Assembly (NCBI GenBank): GCA_964436005.1
Contig: CAYTBK010000187.1
Coordinates: forward strand, 1-6,775
DNA: 6,775 nt
Direction: 5' to 3'
Source of the DNA: JAGNHB01 sp964436005
GTDB taxonomy: Bacteria; Acidobacteriota; JAAYUB01
Shown one piece after another: positions 1 to 6,476 of this stretch. The notes beneath the pieces are model-generated. The model did no database searches. It was not told where the DNA came from and saw only the letters and a list, made by a program, of their open reading frames with translations. Both the position numbers and the translations under genes were made by a program. Within the stretch, counting starts at the first letter, position 1, and each line of letters starts with the position of its first letter.

Positions 1-17
1 TTCGGCGGTCCTTTATG

Positions 18-85
18 CCGGTTAAAAGGCCAAAGGCGAGATTCCCTACGGGAAAGGGGTTGCCGTCGCCTGGGCGGGCAGCCGG
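18..85. repeat. Nested inverted repeats, possible structured RNA
   Basis: Three complementary pairs are nested: 18-23 with 80-85 (one G-T pair), GGCGA 35-39 with TCGCC 66-70, and TTCCC 42-46 with GGGAA 50-54 around a TAC loop. Together they could fold a 68-base RNA on either strand. The 9-mer CGCCTGGGC (67-75) and the GGCGA pairing recall the 3' part and pseudoknot of ZTP (pfl) riboswitches, but the conserved GACUGGCG of that family is absent and no plus-strand gene follows. I therefore list only the inverted repeats, not a named RNA. Confidence 0.3.
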
Positions 86-111
86 ATCCATCGCCCACAG
101 TCCGGAAACAC

Positions 112-135
112 GGATGGACAGGATGGCGAGGATGG
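112..135. repeat. GGATGG short tandem motif, three copies, 9-base period
   Basis: GGATGG occurs at 112-117, 121-126 and 130-135, each separated by three variable bases. The array is too short to say whether it is functional or chance in GC-rich DNA. Confidence 0.5.
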
Positions 136-220
136 GCCGCGCGCCCCGTCATCTGGTTCTTCCAGCACAACCGGTGCGAAGACAATCTACCATCCAGGGG
201 AAAACACCTTCGATCGGTTG

Positions 221-257
221 CCGAAGCGGCGGCTCGCGGACTCGCCGCCGCACTCGG
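221..257 (-). terminator. GC-rich hairpin downstream of the leftward operon, possible terminator
   Basis: GCGGCGGC (226-233) and GCCGCCGC (244-251) are perfectly complementary around a 10-base loop. CCGA (221-224) and TCGG (254-257) extend the stem past a small internal loop. Read on the minus strand, it lies about 90 bases past the stop codon of the Rsm22-like gene. There is no U-tract directly after the stem (a TTTT appears only about 17 bases further on), so it does not meet the intrinsic-terminator pattern. It may instead stabilise the 3' end or assist factor-dependent termination. Confidence 0.3.
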
Positions 258-345
258 CCTACGGCCGCACGCCTCTGGAGTTCGTCCCTCAGAGCCAGGC
301 AACAAGCGGGCCGGCTGAGCTATCATTGTCAGGACTTTTCTATTC

Positions 346-1545
346 TCAATCGGCCTCGGCGGAGGGGGGGGCGAGGGGCTCCAGGTCCGTCAGCCGGTGC
401 AGGCTGCCGGGCGAGGCTTCCGGGTCGACCGGAGGGGTGACCCGCAGCCAGTCCCCGCGCTCCAGTCGCTTGAGGGCGGCTTCTGAACAACTGTTCAAAT
501 CCTTCACCTGGATGGCACATTCCACCAGCCGGCCGGCCGGGGCGCAGACCGTGAACAGGTACCGCCCCTTGGCGTGCAGGACGGGGCTGACGAGGCGCAC
601 GTCCTCCTCCCCGGCCCCTTCGCTCGGCAGGCCGGGACGCCGGAGGGCCAGGAAGCTGTACTTGACCTCGCCGAGCGAGCGGTAGAGGTGCCGGTTGACG
701 TGCTGCATCATCGGGGTGGGCTGCCAGGTGCGCACCTCGTGGCACCACCGGTCCTTCCCGGAGGAGGCCATGGGGCAGGCCCCCTCGTGGGGGCAGGGCG
801 CCAGCACGCCGGCGAAGCCCTCCCGCACGGCCGCCTCCCGGAGCGAAGCCAGGTGCTCGGCGCTCTCGCGGCGGGCCGGCTCCACCAGGAGCAGGACTCC
901 CCCGGGGGCGAGCCGGGAAAGGACCAGCTTCGCCCACTGGACCAGGGAGGGGCCGGACACGTCGGGGCCCCGCCCTTCCGACGCCCGGAACGCCTCGTTG
1001 ACGGAGAAGGCGGCCACGACCAGGTGGCGGCCCGCGGCCAGCTCCGTCGCCCGGCGCAGGTCGCCGGGAACGGCCTGCAGGCGGGTCTTCGGCCAGTGCG
1101 CGGCGCAGCCGGCGAAGAGCGCGGCGCACAGCGCCAGGCTTTCCTTGTGGCTGTCCACCGCCGCCAGGGCCACCTCGGACACGTCCGGGTCCTTCTGGAA
1201 ATGGCCGGCGACGGCCGCCGCCGCCGCGCCCAGGCCGCAGCCCAGGTCGGCCACGGCCAGCCGGCCGGCGGGGCGCCAGTTCCGCACCCGGGTCAACTCG
1301 GCGAGAACGTGCCTCACGGCGAGAAACGTCCGGGGGAAATGCACCAGGGCATAGGCGGCGAGCAGTTCGGGCTTCCCGGCGTAGCCGCCGAACCCGGCCG
1401 GCCGCTCCGTGGTGAAGAGGTCGCCCAGTTCCGCCGCCGCCTTCTCGATCCTGGCCATGGGCAGCGCGTCGGCCGGGCTGCGGAAGATGCGGGCCGCTTG
1501 CGGGATCCACCAGCGCTCCAGCCAGACGGGGTACTTCGAAGTCAT
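346..1545 (-). CDS. Rsm22-family ribosomal small-subunit methyltransferase-like protein with Fe-S cysteine motif
   Basis: The product is 399 residues. Family knowledge: Rsm22 proteins (mitochondrial Rsm22/METTL17 and bacterial relatives) have a SAM-methyltransferase fold, associate with the small ribosomal subunit and bind a 4Fe-4S cluster; whether they methylate rRNA is unsettled. Seen here: SAM-binding motif DLGCGLG at 100-106, an acidic residue after strand 2 (VDSHK, D131), VEP after strand 5 (221-223), and the diagnostic CPHEGACP...WCH block with Cys251, Cys257 and Cys268. Cys334 in FTVCAPAG fits the fourth cluster ligand. The start is fixed by an AGGAG seven bases upstream and by the ATGA overlap with the preceding sensor gene, implying translational coupling. 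The C-terminal part (about 315-399) should be the small beta domain usual for the family. The frame stays open upstream to 3453, but that extension is Arg/Pro/Gly-rich shadow of the sensor gene, not a fusion. Confident in family, not in substrate. Confidence 0.85.
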   Translation of the reverse strand: MTSKYPVWLERWWIPQAARIFRSPADALPMARIEKAAAELGDLFTTERPAGFGGYAGKPELLAAYALVHFPRTFLAVRHVLAELTRVRNWRPAGRLAVADLGCGLGAAAAAVAGHFQKDPDVSEVALAAVDSHKESLALCAALFAGCAAHWPKTRLQAVPGDLRRATELAAGRHLVVAAFSVNEAFRASEGRGPDVSGPSLVQWAKLVLSRLAPGGVLLLVEPARRESAEHLASLREAAVREGFAGVLAPCPHEGACPMASSGKDRWCHEVRTWQPTPMMQHVNRHLYRSLGEVKYSFLALRRPGLPSEGAGEEDVRLVSPVLHAKGRYLFTVCAPAGRLVECAIQVKDLNSCSEAALKRLERGDWLRVTPPVDPEASPGSLHRLTDLEPLAPPSAEAD

Positions 1546-4403
1546 TCCCCTTCTCCTGTTTCCGCCGCCGCCCCGTCCGGCGCCTTCCGGTCGGCCTCGA
1601 ATCCGCAGACCCGGTTCCGGCCGCTTTCCTTGGCGCAGTAGAGGGCCTCGTCGGCGTTCCGGACGATCTCCGTCCAGGACAGGCCCTGGACCGGAACGGT
1701 CCCGGCCACGCCCAGGCTCACCGTGACGTGGCCGGCGACGGAACTCTTCTCGTGGGGGATCCCCAGGGCCTCCACCCCGGCCCGAATCTTCTCGGCGACG
1801 ATCAGGGCGCCCTCCTCCTTGGTGGCCGGGAGGATCAGGATGAACTCCTCGCCGCCGTAGCGGCCGGCCAGGTCGGTGGCCCGCTTGCCGGCGGCGCTCA
1901 TGACGCCGGCCACCTTCTTCAGGCAGTCGTCGCCCGCCAGGTGCCCGTAGGTGTCGTTGTACTTCTTGAAGTAGTCGACGTCCATGAGGACGACGGCCAG
2001 CTCGTCGACGTTCCGCTGCGAGCGCTTCCACTCGCGGTCGATCCAGTTCTCGAAGCAGCGGCGGTTGGCCACGCCGGTCAGACCGTCGGTGTTGGCCATC
2101 TCCTCCACTTTCTGCAGGGCGGTCTGCAGCTGGCTCGTCCGCTCGCAGACCAGGGCCTCCAGCCGGTTGCGCTGCGCCCGCAGCTGCCGCAGGCGGAACT
2201 GGATGAAGACAAGCACAAGGACCAGGCCGCCGAGCACGCAGAGGGCGGTGAACCACCAGGTCTGGTGGAAGTGGGGCGCCAGTCGGAAGTGCAGCGAGGC
2301 GCCCTTCTCGTTCCAGACCCCGTCGTCGTTGCAGGCCCGGACCGTGAACGTGTACGAGCCGGGGGGCAGGTTGGTGTAGTAGGCCGTCCGCCGCGTGCCG
2401 GCGTCCACCCACTCCTTGTCGAAGGGTTCGAGACGGTACTGGAAAAGCACCTTTTCCGGGCTGACGAAGCTCAGGGCGGTGTAATCGATTTCCACGTCGC
2501 CCCGGCCCGGCGGAAGTTCGTACTCCCTGGCCGCCGCCAGATCTTTCTTGTCGGCCCGGAACGCCTCGATGGTCACCGGCGGGGGCAGCATGTTCTGGGG
2601 CAGGCGCCGGGGGTCCACGATGGCGATGCCGTCCATGGTGGGGAAGCAGAGGTTGCCGTTGCGCAGGCGCACGCCCGCCGGGAACCGCCCGCCGTTGCAC
2701 TCGTTGTTCTTCATGCCGTCCTTGATGCCGAAGACCTTGCAGCGGACCTGAGGCATCCGCCCGGCGAAAAAATTCAGTAGGTCGGCCCGGGCCACGGCGT
2801 AGATGCCCCGGTTGCAGCTCATCCAGAGCAGCCCGGCGTCGTCCTCGAGGATCTGGTAGGCGACGTTGTTGAACAGCCCGTCCTTCACGGTGACGGTGTG
2901 GAAAGCGCCGTCCTTGAAGTAGCACAGGCCGGCGTTCTGGGTGCCCAGCCACATGCCCCCGTCCCGGTCGATGTGGATGCAGCGCACGAAGTCGGCCGGC
3001 AGGCCGTCCCGCGAGGTCCAGGCGTGGAACTTCCCGTCCCGGTAGCGCAGCAGCCCGCCGTCGGAGGCGATCCAGAGGGCGCCGGTGCGGTCTTCGGCGA
3101 AATAGCGGATCGTCTCCCCCACCAAGCCGTCGTTTTTCGAGAATTTGCGCACTTCCCCGCCCCGGATCCGGAACAGGCCGCGCGCCGTGCCTACCCAGAG
3201 CGAGCCTGCACTGTCCTGAAAGACCGAGTAGACCGTCCGCTCCGACTGGTTGGCCCCCAGCGGGAAGGGCACGATTTTCCCCTTCTCCAGGCGGTGCAGC
3301 CCCCCGCCCCCCTGGGCGCCGATCCACAGGGTTCCGTCTCGATCCTCGCAGAGGGAGGTCACGCTCATGGACCGCAATCCGTCCCGGCTGGTGAAGGCCT
3401 CGTGCTCCGTTCCCCGGAGCCGGTTGAGGCCGCCGCCATTGGTGCCGATCCACAGGCTGCCGTCCCTCGATTCCAGGATGGACCAGACGGGCCGGTGCGT
3501 GAGGCCGTCCTCCATGCTCAGCGAGAAGACCTTCCGGGGACGGAGGCGGCAGATGCCGTTGCCGGAGGTGCCGACCCAGACGCTGCCCTCCCGGTCCTTC
3601 ATGATGGAGAGGACGTTGTCGTTGGGCAGCCCGTCCGCCGCGGTGAACGACATCACCCCCGCGGGGGACAGCCGGCGCACTCCGCTGTTCTGGGTGCAGA
3701 TCCAGATGTTGCCGTCGCCTTCGGGCAGGATGGCCCGGATGACGCTTTCGTCATTGGAAACGCCAACATCCCAGGTCCGGATGCCGTCCGGGCCGACGTG
3801 GCTCAGGCGCGTGCCGGTGCCGGCCAGGATCCCGCCGACCGGGTCGGCCGCCAGGGCGAAGACCCGGTCGTCCGGCAGCCCGTTGCGGGTGGTGTACCGG
3901 CGCACGGTGTTNNNNNNNNNNNNNNNNNNNNNNNNNNNNNNNNNNNNNNNNNNNNNNNNNNNNNNNNNNNNNNNNNNNNNNNNNNNNNNNNNNNNNNNNN
4001 NNNNNNNNNNNCGGCCCACGGCCACGCTCTGCATGTAGCTGATCCGCAGGTCGGGGTTGCGGTCCTGGTCGTACACCACAAACCGCACGCCGTCGAACCG
4101 GGCCAGTCCTTCCTGGGTGGCGAACCAGATGTAGCCGTCCGGGGTCTGGGCCATCTCGTTGATGGTGTTCTGGGGCAGGCCGTCGCGGGACGACCATTCC
4201 TCCAGGATGTACTGGGAACTGATCCGGCCGCCTGACAGGGTGAACTGGGCCGGGGCCTGGGCGGGGACCTCCCGCCCGGGCGCCGGCGGAACGACCGGCC
4301 GGGCCGGGCGACTGGGCATCATCCCCAGGGCGGCCGCCAGAAAGGTGGCCAACGCCAGTGGCCAGTACATTCGGGATTTCACATTCCATCGGGAGCGGAC
4401 CAT
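1542..4403 (-). CDS. Periplasmic propeller sensor diguanylate cyclase (Reg_prop, Y_Y_Y, GGDEF), interrupted by an assembly gap
   Basis: The frame is 953 codons, counting the 100 N as drawn. In order: basic N-terminus and hydrophobic core at about 12-28 (signal peptide), then Reg_prop beta-propeller repeats from about residue 60 to 600, seen as repeated DGxLWIGT...GLxRxx followed by DGL, with a typical 42-residue period. Eleven repeats are visible, some weak, and one more is lost in the gap. A Y_Y_Y domain follows at about 654-713, a membrane helix at 717-736, a coiled coil at 739-770 and a GGDEF domain at 769-935. The cyclase has GGEEF at 850-854, a metal-site Asp in LMDVDYFK (D808), and RATD at 841-844 exactly five residues before GGEEF, the canonical product-inhibition I-site. 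It should therefore make cyclic-di-GMP in the cytoplasm in response to a periplasmic ligand, which is unknown. The ATG at 4403 has GGAG seven bases upstream and directly precedes the signal peptide; the frame remains open further upstream only as purE antisense. Confidence 0.88.
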   Translation of the reverse strand: MVRSRWNVKSRMYWPLALATFLAAALGMMPSRPARPVVPPAPGREVPAQAPAQFTLSGGRISSQYILEEWSSRDGLPQNTINEMAQTPDGYIWFATQEGLARFDGVRFVVYDQDRNPDLRISYMQSVAVGXXXXXXXXXXXXXXXXXXXXXXXXXXXXXXXXXXNTVRRYTTRNGLPDDRVFALAADPVGGILAGTGTRLSHVGPDGIRTWDVGVSNDESVIRAILPEGDGNIWICTQNSGVRRLSPAGVMSFTAADGLPNDNVLSIMKDREGSVWVGTSGNGICRLRPRKVFSLSMEDGLTHRPVWSILESRDGSLWIGTNGGGLNRLRGTEHEAFTSRDGLRSMSVTSLCEDRDGTLWIGAQGGGGLHRLEKGKIVPFPLGANQSERTVYSVFQDSAGSLWVGTARGLFRIRGGEVRKFSKNDGLVGETIRYFAEDRTGALWIASDGGLLRYRDGKFHAWTSRDGLPADFVRCIHIDRDGGMWLGTQNAGLCYFKDGAFHTVTVKDGLFNNVAYQILEDDAGLLWMSCNRGIYAVARADLLNFFAGRMPQVRCKVFGIKDGMKNNECNGGRFPAGVRLRNGNLCFPTMDGIAIVDPRRLPQNMLPPPVTIEAFRADKKDLAAAREYELPPGRGDVEIDYTALSFVSPEKVLFQYRLEPFDKEWVDAGTRRTAYYTNLPPGSYTFTVRACNDDGVWNEKGASLHFRLAPHFHQTWWFTALCVLGGLVLVLVFIQFRLRQLRAQRNRLEALVCERTSQLQTALQKVEEMANTDGLTGVANRRCFENWIDREWKRSQRNVDELAVVLMDVDYFKKYNDTYGHLAGDDCLKKVAGVMSAAGKRATDLAGRYGGEEFILILPATKEEGALIVAEKIRAGVEALGIPHEKSSVAGHVTVSLGVAGTVPVQGLSWTEIVRNADEALYCAKESGRNRVCGFEADRKAPDGAAAETGEGE
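1546..1557 (-). promoter_or_regulatory. Ribosome binding site of the Rsm22-like gene, inside the sensor gene
   Basis: AGGAG (1557-1553, minus strand) lies seven bases before the ATG at 1545, within the last codons of the sensor gene. Together with the ATGA stop/start overlap it settles the start and suggests that ribosomes finishing the sensor restart on this gene. Confidence 0.75.
3912..4011. other. Assembly gap of 100 N inside the sensor gene
   Basis: A run of exactly 100 N, a conventional placeholder length. It covers residues 131-164 of the sensor and removes the core of one propeller repeat. Flanking protein reads ...YMQSVAVG before and NTVRRYTTRNGLP after. By alignment to other repeats of the same protein only about 19 residues should be missing, so the true gap is probably nearer 55 bases, or about 180 if a further repeat is lost. 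Confidence 0.97.
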
Positions 4404-4461
4404 CGATTCTCTCCACTGTTTCGGCCGGAATGATCTCTCGAGCACCTGTGCTTGCATACGG

Positions 4462-4490
4462 ATTATAAATGGGGCAGACCATTGCAGGAA
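4462..4490 (-). promoter_or_regulatory. Probable promoter of the sensor-Rsm22 operon
   Basis: On the minus strand a perfect TATAAT lies at 4467-4462, giving an expected transcript start near 4455 and a leader of about 52 bases before the ATG at 4403. Seventeen bases upstream the hexamer at 4490-4485 is TTCCTG, a poor -35 match, so the promoter may depend on an activator. The element sits in a locally AT-rich patch between two GC-rich genes. Confidence 0.5.
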
Positions 4491-4508
4491 AAGAAAATTT
4501 CGTGTAAT
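4464..4508 (+). promoter_or_regulatory. Candidate -10 elements for the purE-mtaB operon
   Basis: Two -10-like hexamers precede purE on the plus strand: TATAAA at 4464-4469, sharing bases with the TATAAT of the opposite strand, and TGTAAT at 4503-4508. The second has TTGCAG at 4482-4487 as a weak -35 with a short 15-base spacer; the first has no recognisable -35. I cannot choose between them. Confidence 0.3.
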
Positions 4509-4551
4509 GTCGCCCGTTCGCAAAAACAGGTCCGCAAGAAAATCAACCGGA

Positions 4552-4558
4552 GAGGTGA
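4552..4558 (+). promoter_or_regulatory. Ribosome binding site of purE
   Basis: GAGGTGA is a seven-base perfect match to the 16S anti-Shine-Dalgarno and lies just before the ATG at 4561. This favours that start over the upstream in-frame ATG at 4507. Confidence 0.8.
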
Positions 4559-4560
4559 AC

Positions 4561-5067
4561 ATGGCCAACGCGCAAGTCGGGATCCTGATGGGCAGCTCGG
4601 GAGACCTGGGAATCATGCAGGAATGCGCCAACACGCTGAAGTCACTTGGCATACCTTTCGAAATCGAGGTGTCGTCGGCCCACCGCACACCGGCCCGCAC
4701 CGCCGCCTTCGCCTCGTCGGCACGGAGCCGGGGCCTGCGCGTGATCATCGCGGGCGCCGGCGCCGCCGCCCACCTGGCCGGCGTGGTGGCCGCCCACACC
4801 ACCCTGCCCGTCATCGGCGTCCCCATCGACGCGACGGCCATGCAGGGGCTGGACGCGCTTCTTTCCACCGTCCAGATGCCGGGCGGGATCCCCGTGGCCA
4901 CCATGGCCATCGGCAAGGCCGGGGCCAAGAACGCCGCCCTCTTCGCGGCGGAAATCCTGGCCGTGGCCGACGCCGACCTGGCGGCCCGTCTCGACGCCCT
5001 GCGCGAGGACATGGCCGCCGCGGTGGAGGAGCAGTCGCGGAAGGTCAAGGAGGAGCTGGGTGGGTGA
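4561..5067 (+). CDS. purE: N5-carboxyaminoimidazole ribonucleotide mutase, class I PurE
   Basis: 168 residues, the normal length for stand-alone PurE. The enzyme moves the carboxyl group of N5-CAIR to carbon 4 to give CAIR in de novo purine synthesis, acting after PurK, as a cytoplasmic homo-octamer in characterised members. Class I hallmarks are visible: the phosphate loop MGSSGDLGIM (10-19), catalytic SAHRTP (39-44, His41), AGAGAAAHLAG (64-74) and VQMPGGIPVATMAIGKAGAKNAA (104-126). AHRTP and the AAHL loop argue against the class II (animal/spirochaete) carboxylase. Two departures are notable: Gly14 replaces the serine of the usual GSxSD, and Ala68 replaces the second glycine of GAGGAAH. No purK is next to it; instead it overlaps mtaB by 8 bases, and the two should be co-transcribed. 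Identification is secure; the effect of the substitutions is unknown. Confidence 0.95.
   Translation: MANAQVGILMGSSGDLGIMQECANTLKSLGIPFEIEVSSAHRTPARTAAFASSARSRGLRVIIAGAGAAAHLAGVVAAHTTLPVIGVPIDATAMQGLDALLSTVQMPGGIPVATMAIGKAGAKNAALFAAEILAVADADLAARLDALREDMAAAVEEQSRKVKEELGG
5047..5053 (+). promoter_or_regulatory. Ribosome binding site of mtaB, inside purE
   Basis: AAGGAGG lies six bases before a GTG at 5060. It decides the start: the GTG at 5081 has no comparable site. It means mtaB translation begins within the purE coding sequence. Confidence 0.8.
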
Positions 5068-6433
5068 CCCCGGGCGAAAGGTGTGGAAGTTCCTCGTCTG
5101 GACCTCCGGATGCCGGGTGAACCAGGCCGACGGGGACGCCCTGTCCGACGCGCTGGCGCACCAAGGCCACGAACGGGTCGCCTCCGTCCCGGAAGCCGAC
5201 CTGCTCGTGGTCAACACCTGCACGGTGACCCACCGGTCGGACCACGACGCCCGGAACATGGTCCGCCGGATGCACCGGGAGAATCCGGACGCCCGCATCA
5301 TCGTCACCGGCTGCTTCGCATCGCGGAAAGGCGAGGAACTGGGACGGATGCCCGGCGTCGTCTTCACGGCCGGCCCCGGGTCGGCGGCGGAGGTCGCCCG
5401 GTTCCTGGGGGAATTCGACGGTGCTTCACCGCCCGGCCCGCCGGCCTCTCCCGCGACGCTCGAATTGGCGGTGGCGCACCACGGGCACACGCGGCCGTTC
5501 GTCAAGGTGCAGGACGGATGCCCGGGCGGCTGCGCCTACTGCATCGTGCCTTTCGTGCGGGGCGGCCCGCGCAGCGCCTCCCCGGAACGCGTCGTGGAAG
5601 CGGTGCGTGCCCTTGTCGCCGGGGGAACGAGGGAGATCATCCTCACCGGCATCCACCTGGGCCTGTACGGGGTCGACCTGCCCGCACCCGCCTCGCTGGC
5701 GGGGTTGACCCGCACCCTCCTCGAGGAAACCGGCATCGAGCGGATTCGCTTCAGCTCCATCGAGCCCCAGGAATTCCACGGAGAACTCCTGGAACTGATC
5801 GCCGGGCAGGCGCGCATCGCCCCCCATTTCCACATCCCGCTGCAAAGCGGCTGCGACGGGACGCTGGCCCGCATGAACAGGCCGGGGCGGACAGGCTCCT
5901 ACGCGGAACTGGTCCGCCGCCTCCTTTCCCTGCGCCCGTCCGCGGCCGTCGGCGCCGACGTCATCGTGGGCTTCCCAGGCGAAACGGAGGACGAATTCGC
6001 CCGGACGGCGGTCTTCCTCGAAGGGCTGCCCCTGGCCTACCTGCACGTTTTCCCGTTCAGCCCCCGGCCCGGCACGGCGGCCGCCTCCTTCCCCGACCAG
6101 TTGCCCCCGGCAGTGGTCAAGGAACGGGCCAGGCGGTTGCTGGCCCTGGGAAAACAGCTCCGAACGGCTTTCCAGCGTCGTTTCTTCGGCCAGACCCTGG
6201 AGGCCCTGACCCTGGGCCCCCTGTCCGACCGCCCCGGCACGCGAGCCATGACCGACAACTACATCCCCGTGTACCTCCCGGACCGCCGCCTGCCCCCCAA
6301 CGAACCCGTCCGCCTGCGAATCCTGGGATTTCACGAGCAGGCCGGTTGCCTCGGCCAGGTGGTCGCCCCGACCGGCGGACAGGACCCGGCAGAAACACCG
6401 TCCGGCGGCTGGAGCTCCGTCGCCGGAAGTTGA
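5060..6433 (+). CDS. mtaB: tRNA t6A37 methylthiotransferase MtaB (radical SAM)
   Basis: 457 residues with a GTG start. MtaB converts t6A at position 37 of ANN-decoding tRNAs to ms2t6A using two 4Fe-4S clusters and SAM. N-terminal methylthiotransferase domain: Cys18 in TSGCRVNQAD, Cys54 in NTCTVT and Cys85 in GCFAS, ligands of the auxiliary cluster. Radical SAM domain: CxxxCxxC at Cys154, Cys158 and Cys161 (DGCPGGCAYCIVPF), then LTGIHLGLYG (195-204), SSIEP (232-236), HIPLQSGCD (258-266), VIVGFPGET (301-309) and HVFPFSPRPGTAA (329-341). A TRAM domain for tRNA binding spans about 376-436 and includes TDNYIPVYL. GCRVNQ is the MtaB-type signature; MiaB normally has GCQMN and RimO GCPKN. The final 20 residues are a variable tail. 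It is the second gene after purE, overlapping it by 8 bases. AT-rich sequence without a clear terminator follows. Confidence 0.93.
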   Translation: MGDPGRKVWKFLVWTSGCRVNQADGDALSDALAHQGHERVASVPEADLLVVNTCTVTHRSDHDARNMVRRMHRENPDARIIVTGCFASRKGEELGRMPGVVFTAGPGSAAEVARFLGEFDGASPPGPPASPATLELAVAHHGHTRPFVKVQDGCPGGCAYCIVPFVRGGPRSASPERVVEAVRALVAGGTREIILTGIHLGLYGVDLPAPASLAGLTRTLLEETGIERIRFSSIEPQEFHGELLELIAGQARIAPHFHIPLQSGCDGTLARMNRPGRTGSYAELVRRLLSLRPSAAVGADVIVGFPGETEDEFARTAVFLEGLPLAYLHVFPFSPRPGTAAASFPDQLPPAVVKERARRLLALGKQLRTAFQRRFFGQTLEALTLGPLSDRPGTRAMTDNYIPVYLPDRRLPPNEPVRLRILGFHEQAGCLGQVVAPTGGQDPAETPSGGWSSVAGS

Positions 6434-6448
6434 AAAGGCAAATTTTGT

Positions 6449-6476
6449 TTGAATCGTTTCGGTTTTCGCGTATACT
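6449..6476 (+). promoter_or_regulatory. Sigma70-like promoter downstream of mtaB
   Basis: TTGAAT (6449-6454) and TATACT (6471-6476) are separated by 16 bases, in a patch clearly AT-richer than the flanking genes. Transcription would begin near 6483, about 29 bases before the small hydrophobic ORF. The whole promoter lies inside the inverted repeat at 6450-6492. Confidence 0.55.

Larger units (their letters stand above)
1..345. other. Left-edge stretch with no recognisable gene
   Basis: I see no credible gene here. The open frames on the plus strand are rich in Arg, Pro, Gly and Ser, show no domain pattern and run on into sequence antisense to the Rsm22-like gene. No minus-strand frame of useful length exists. 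No tRNA cloverleaf or rRNA was recognised. What it does hold is secondary-structure potential: nested inverted repeats at 18-85, a short GGATGG tandem motif at 112-135 and a GC-rich hairpin at 221-257. The last lies downstream of the leftward operon, so part of this stretch is probably its 3' untranslated region. What lies to the left of base 1 is unknown. Confidence 0.6.

Noticed and set aside
28..78. ZTP (pfl) riboswitch on the plus strand
   Set aside because: CGCCTGGGC and a pseudoknot-like pair are present, but the conserved GACUGGCG segment and GGGGAG joining region are not, and no plus-strand gene lies downstream.
15..440. 141-codon plus-strand frame at the left edge
   Set aside because: It has no ribosome binding site and an Arg/Pro/Ser-rich composition, and it runs into the antisense of the Rsm22-like gene.
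574..1641. Long plus-strand frame opposite the Rsm22-like gene
   Set aside because: It is a GC-rich antisense shadow with no domain pattern, overlapping a gene with clear motifs.
346..3453. 1035-codon minus-strand frame that could suggest a fusion ending in the Rsm22-like protein
   Set aside because: Everything before residue 1 of the Rsm22-like protein is Arg/Pro/Gly-rich and out of frame with the clearly real sensor gene; a ribosome binding site and ATGA overlap mark the true start at 1545.
2898..4235. Long plus-strand frame opposite the propeller region
   Set aside because: Its repetitive look merely mirrors the propeller repeats on the other strand; it also crosses the N gap.
1542..5048. 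Minus-strand frame running 1168 codons through the purE region
   Set aside because: Codons upstream of 4403 are antisense to purE and lack family features; the signal peptide and ribosome binding site place the sensor start at 4403.
5081..5083. Alternative GTG start for mtaB
   Set aside because: It has only a weak purine run upstream, whereas GTG at 5060 has AAGGAGG at ideal spacing.
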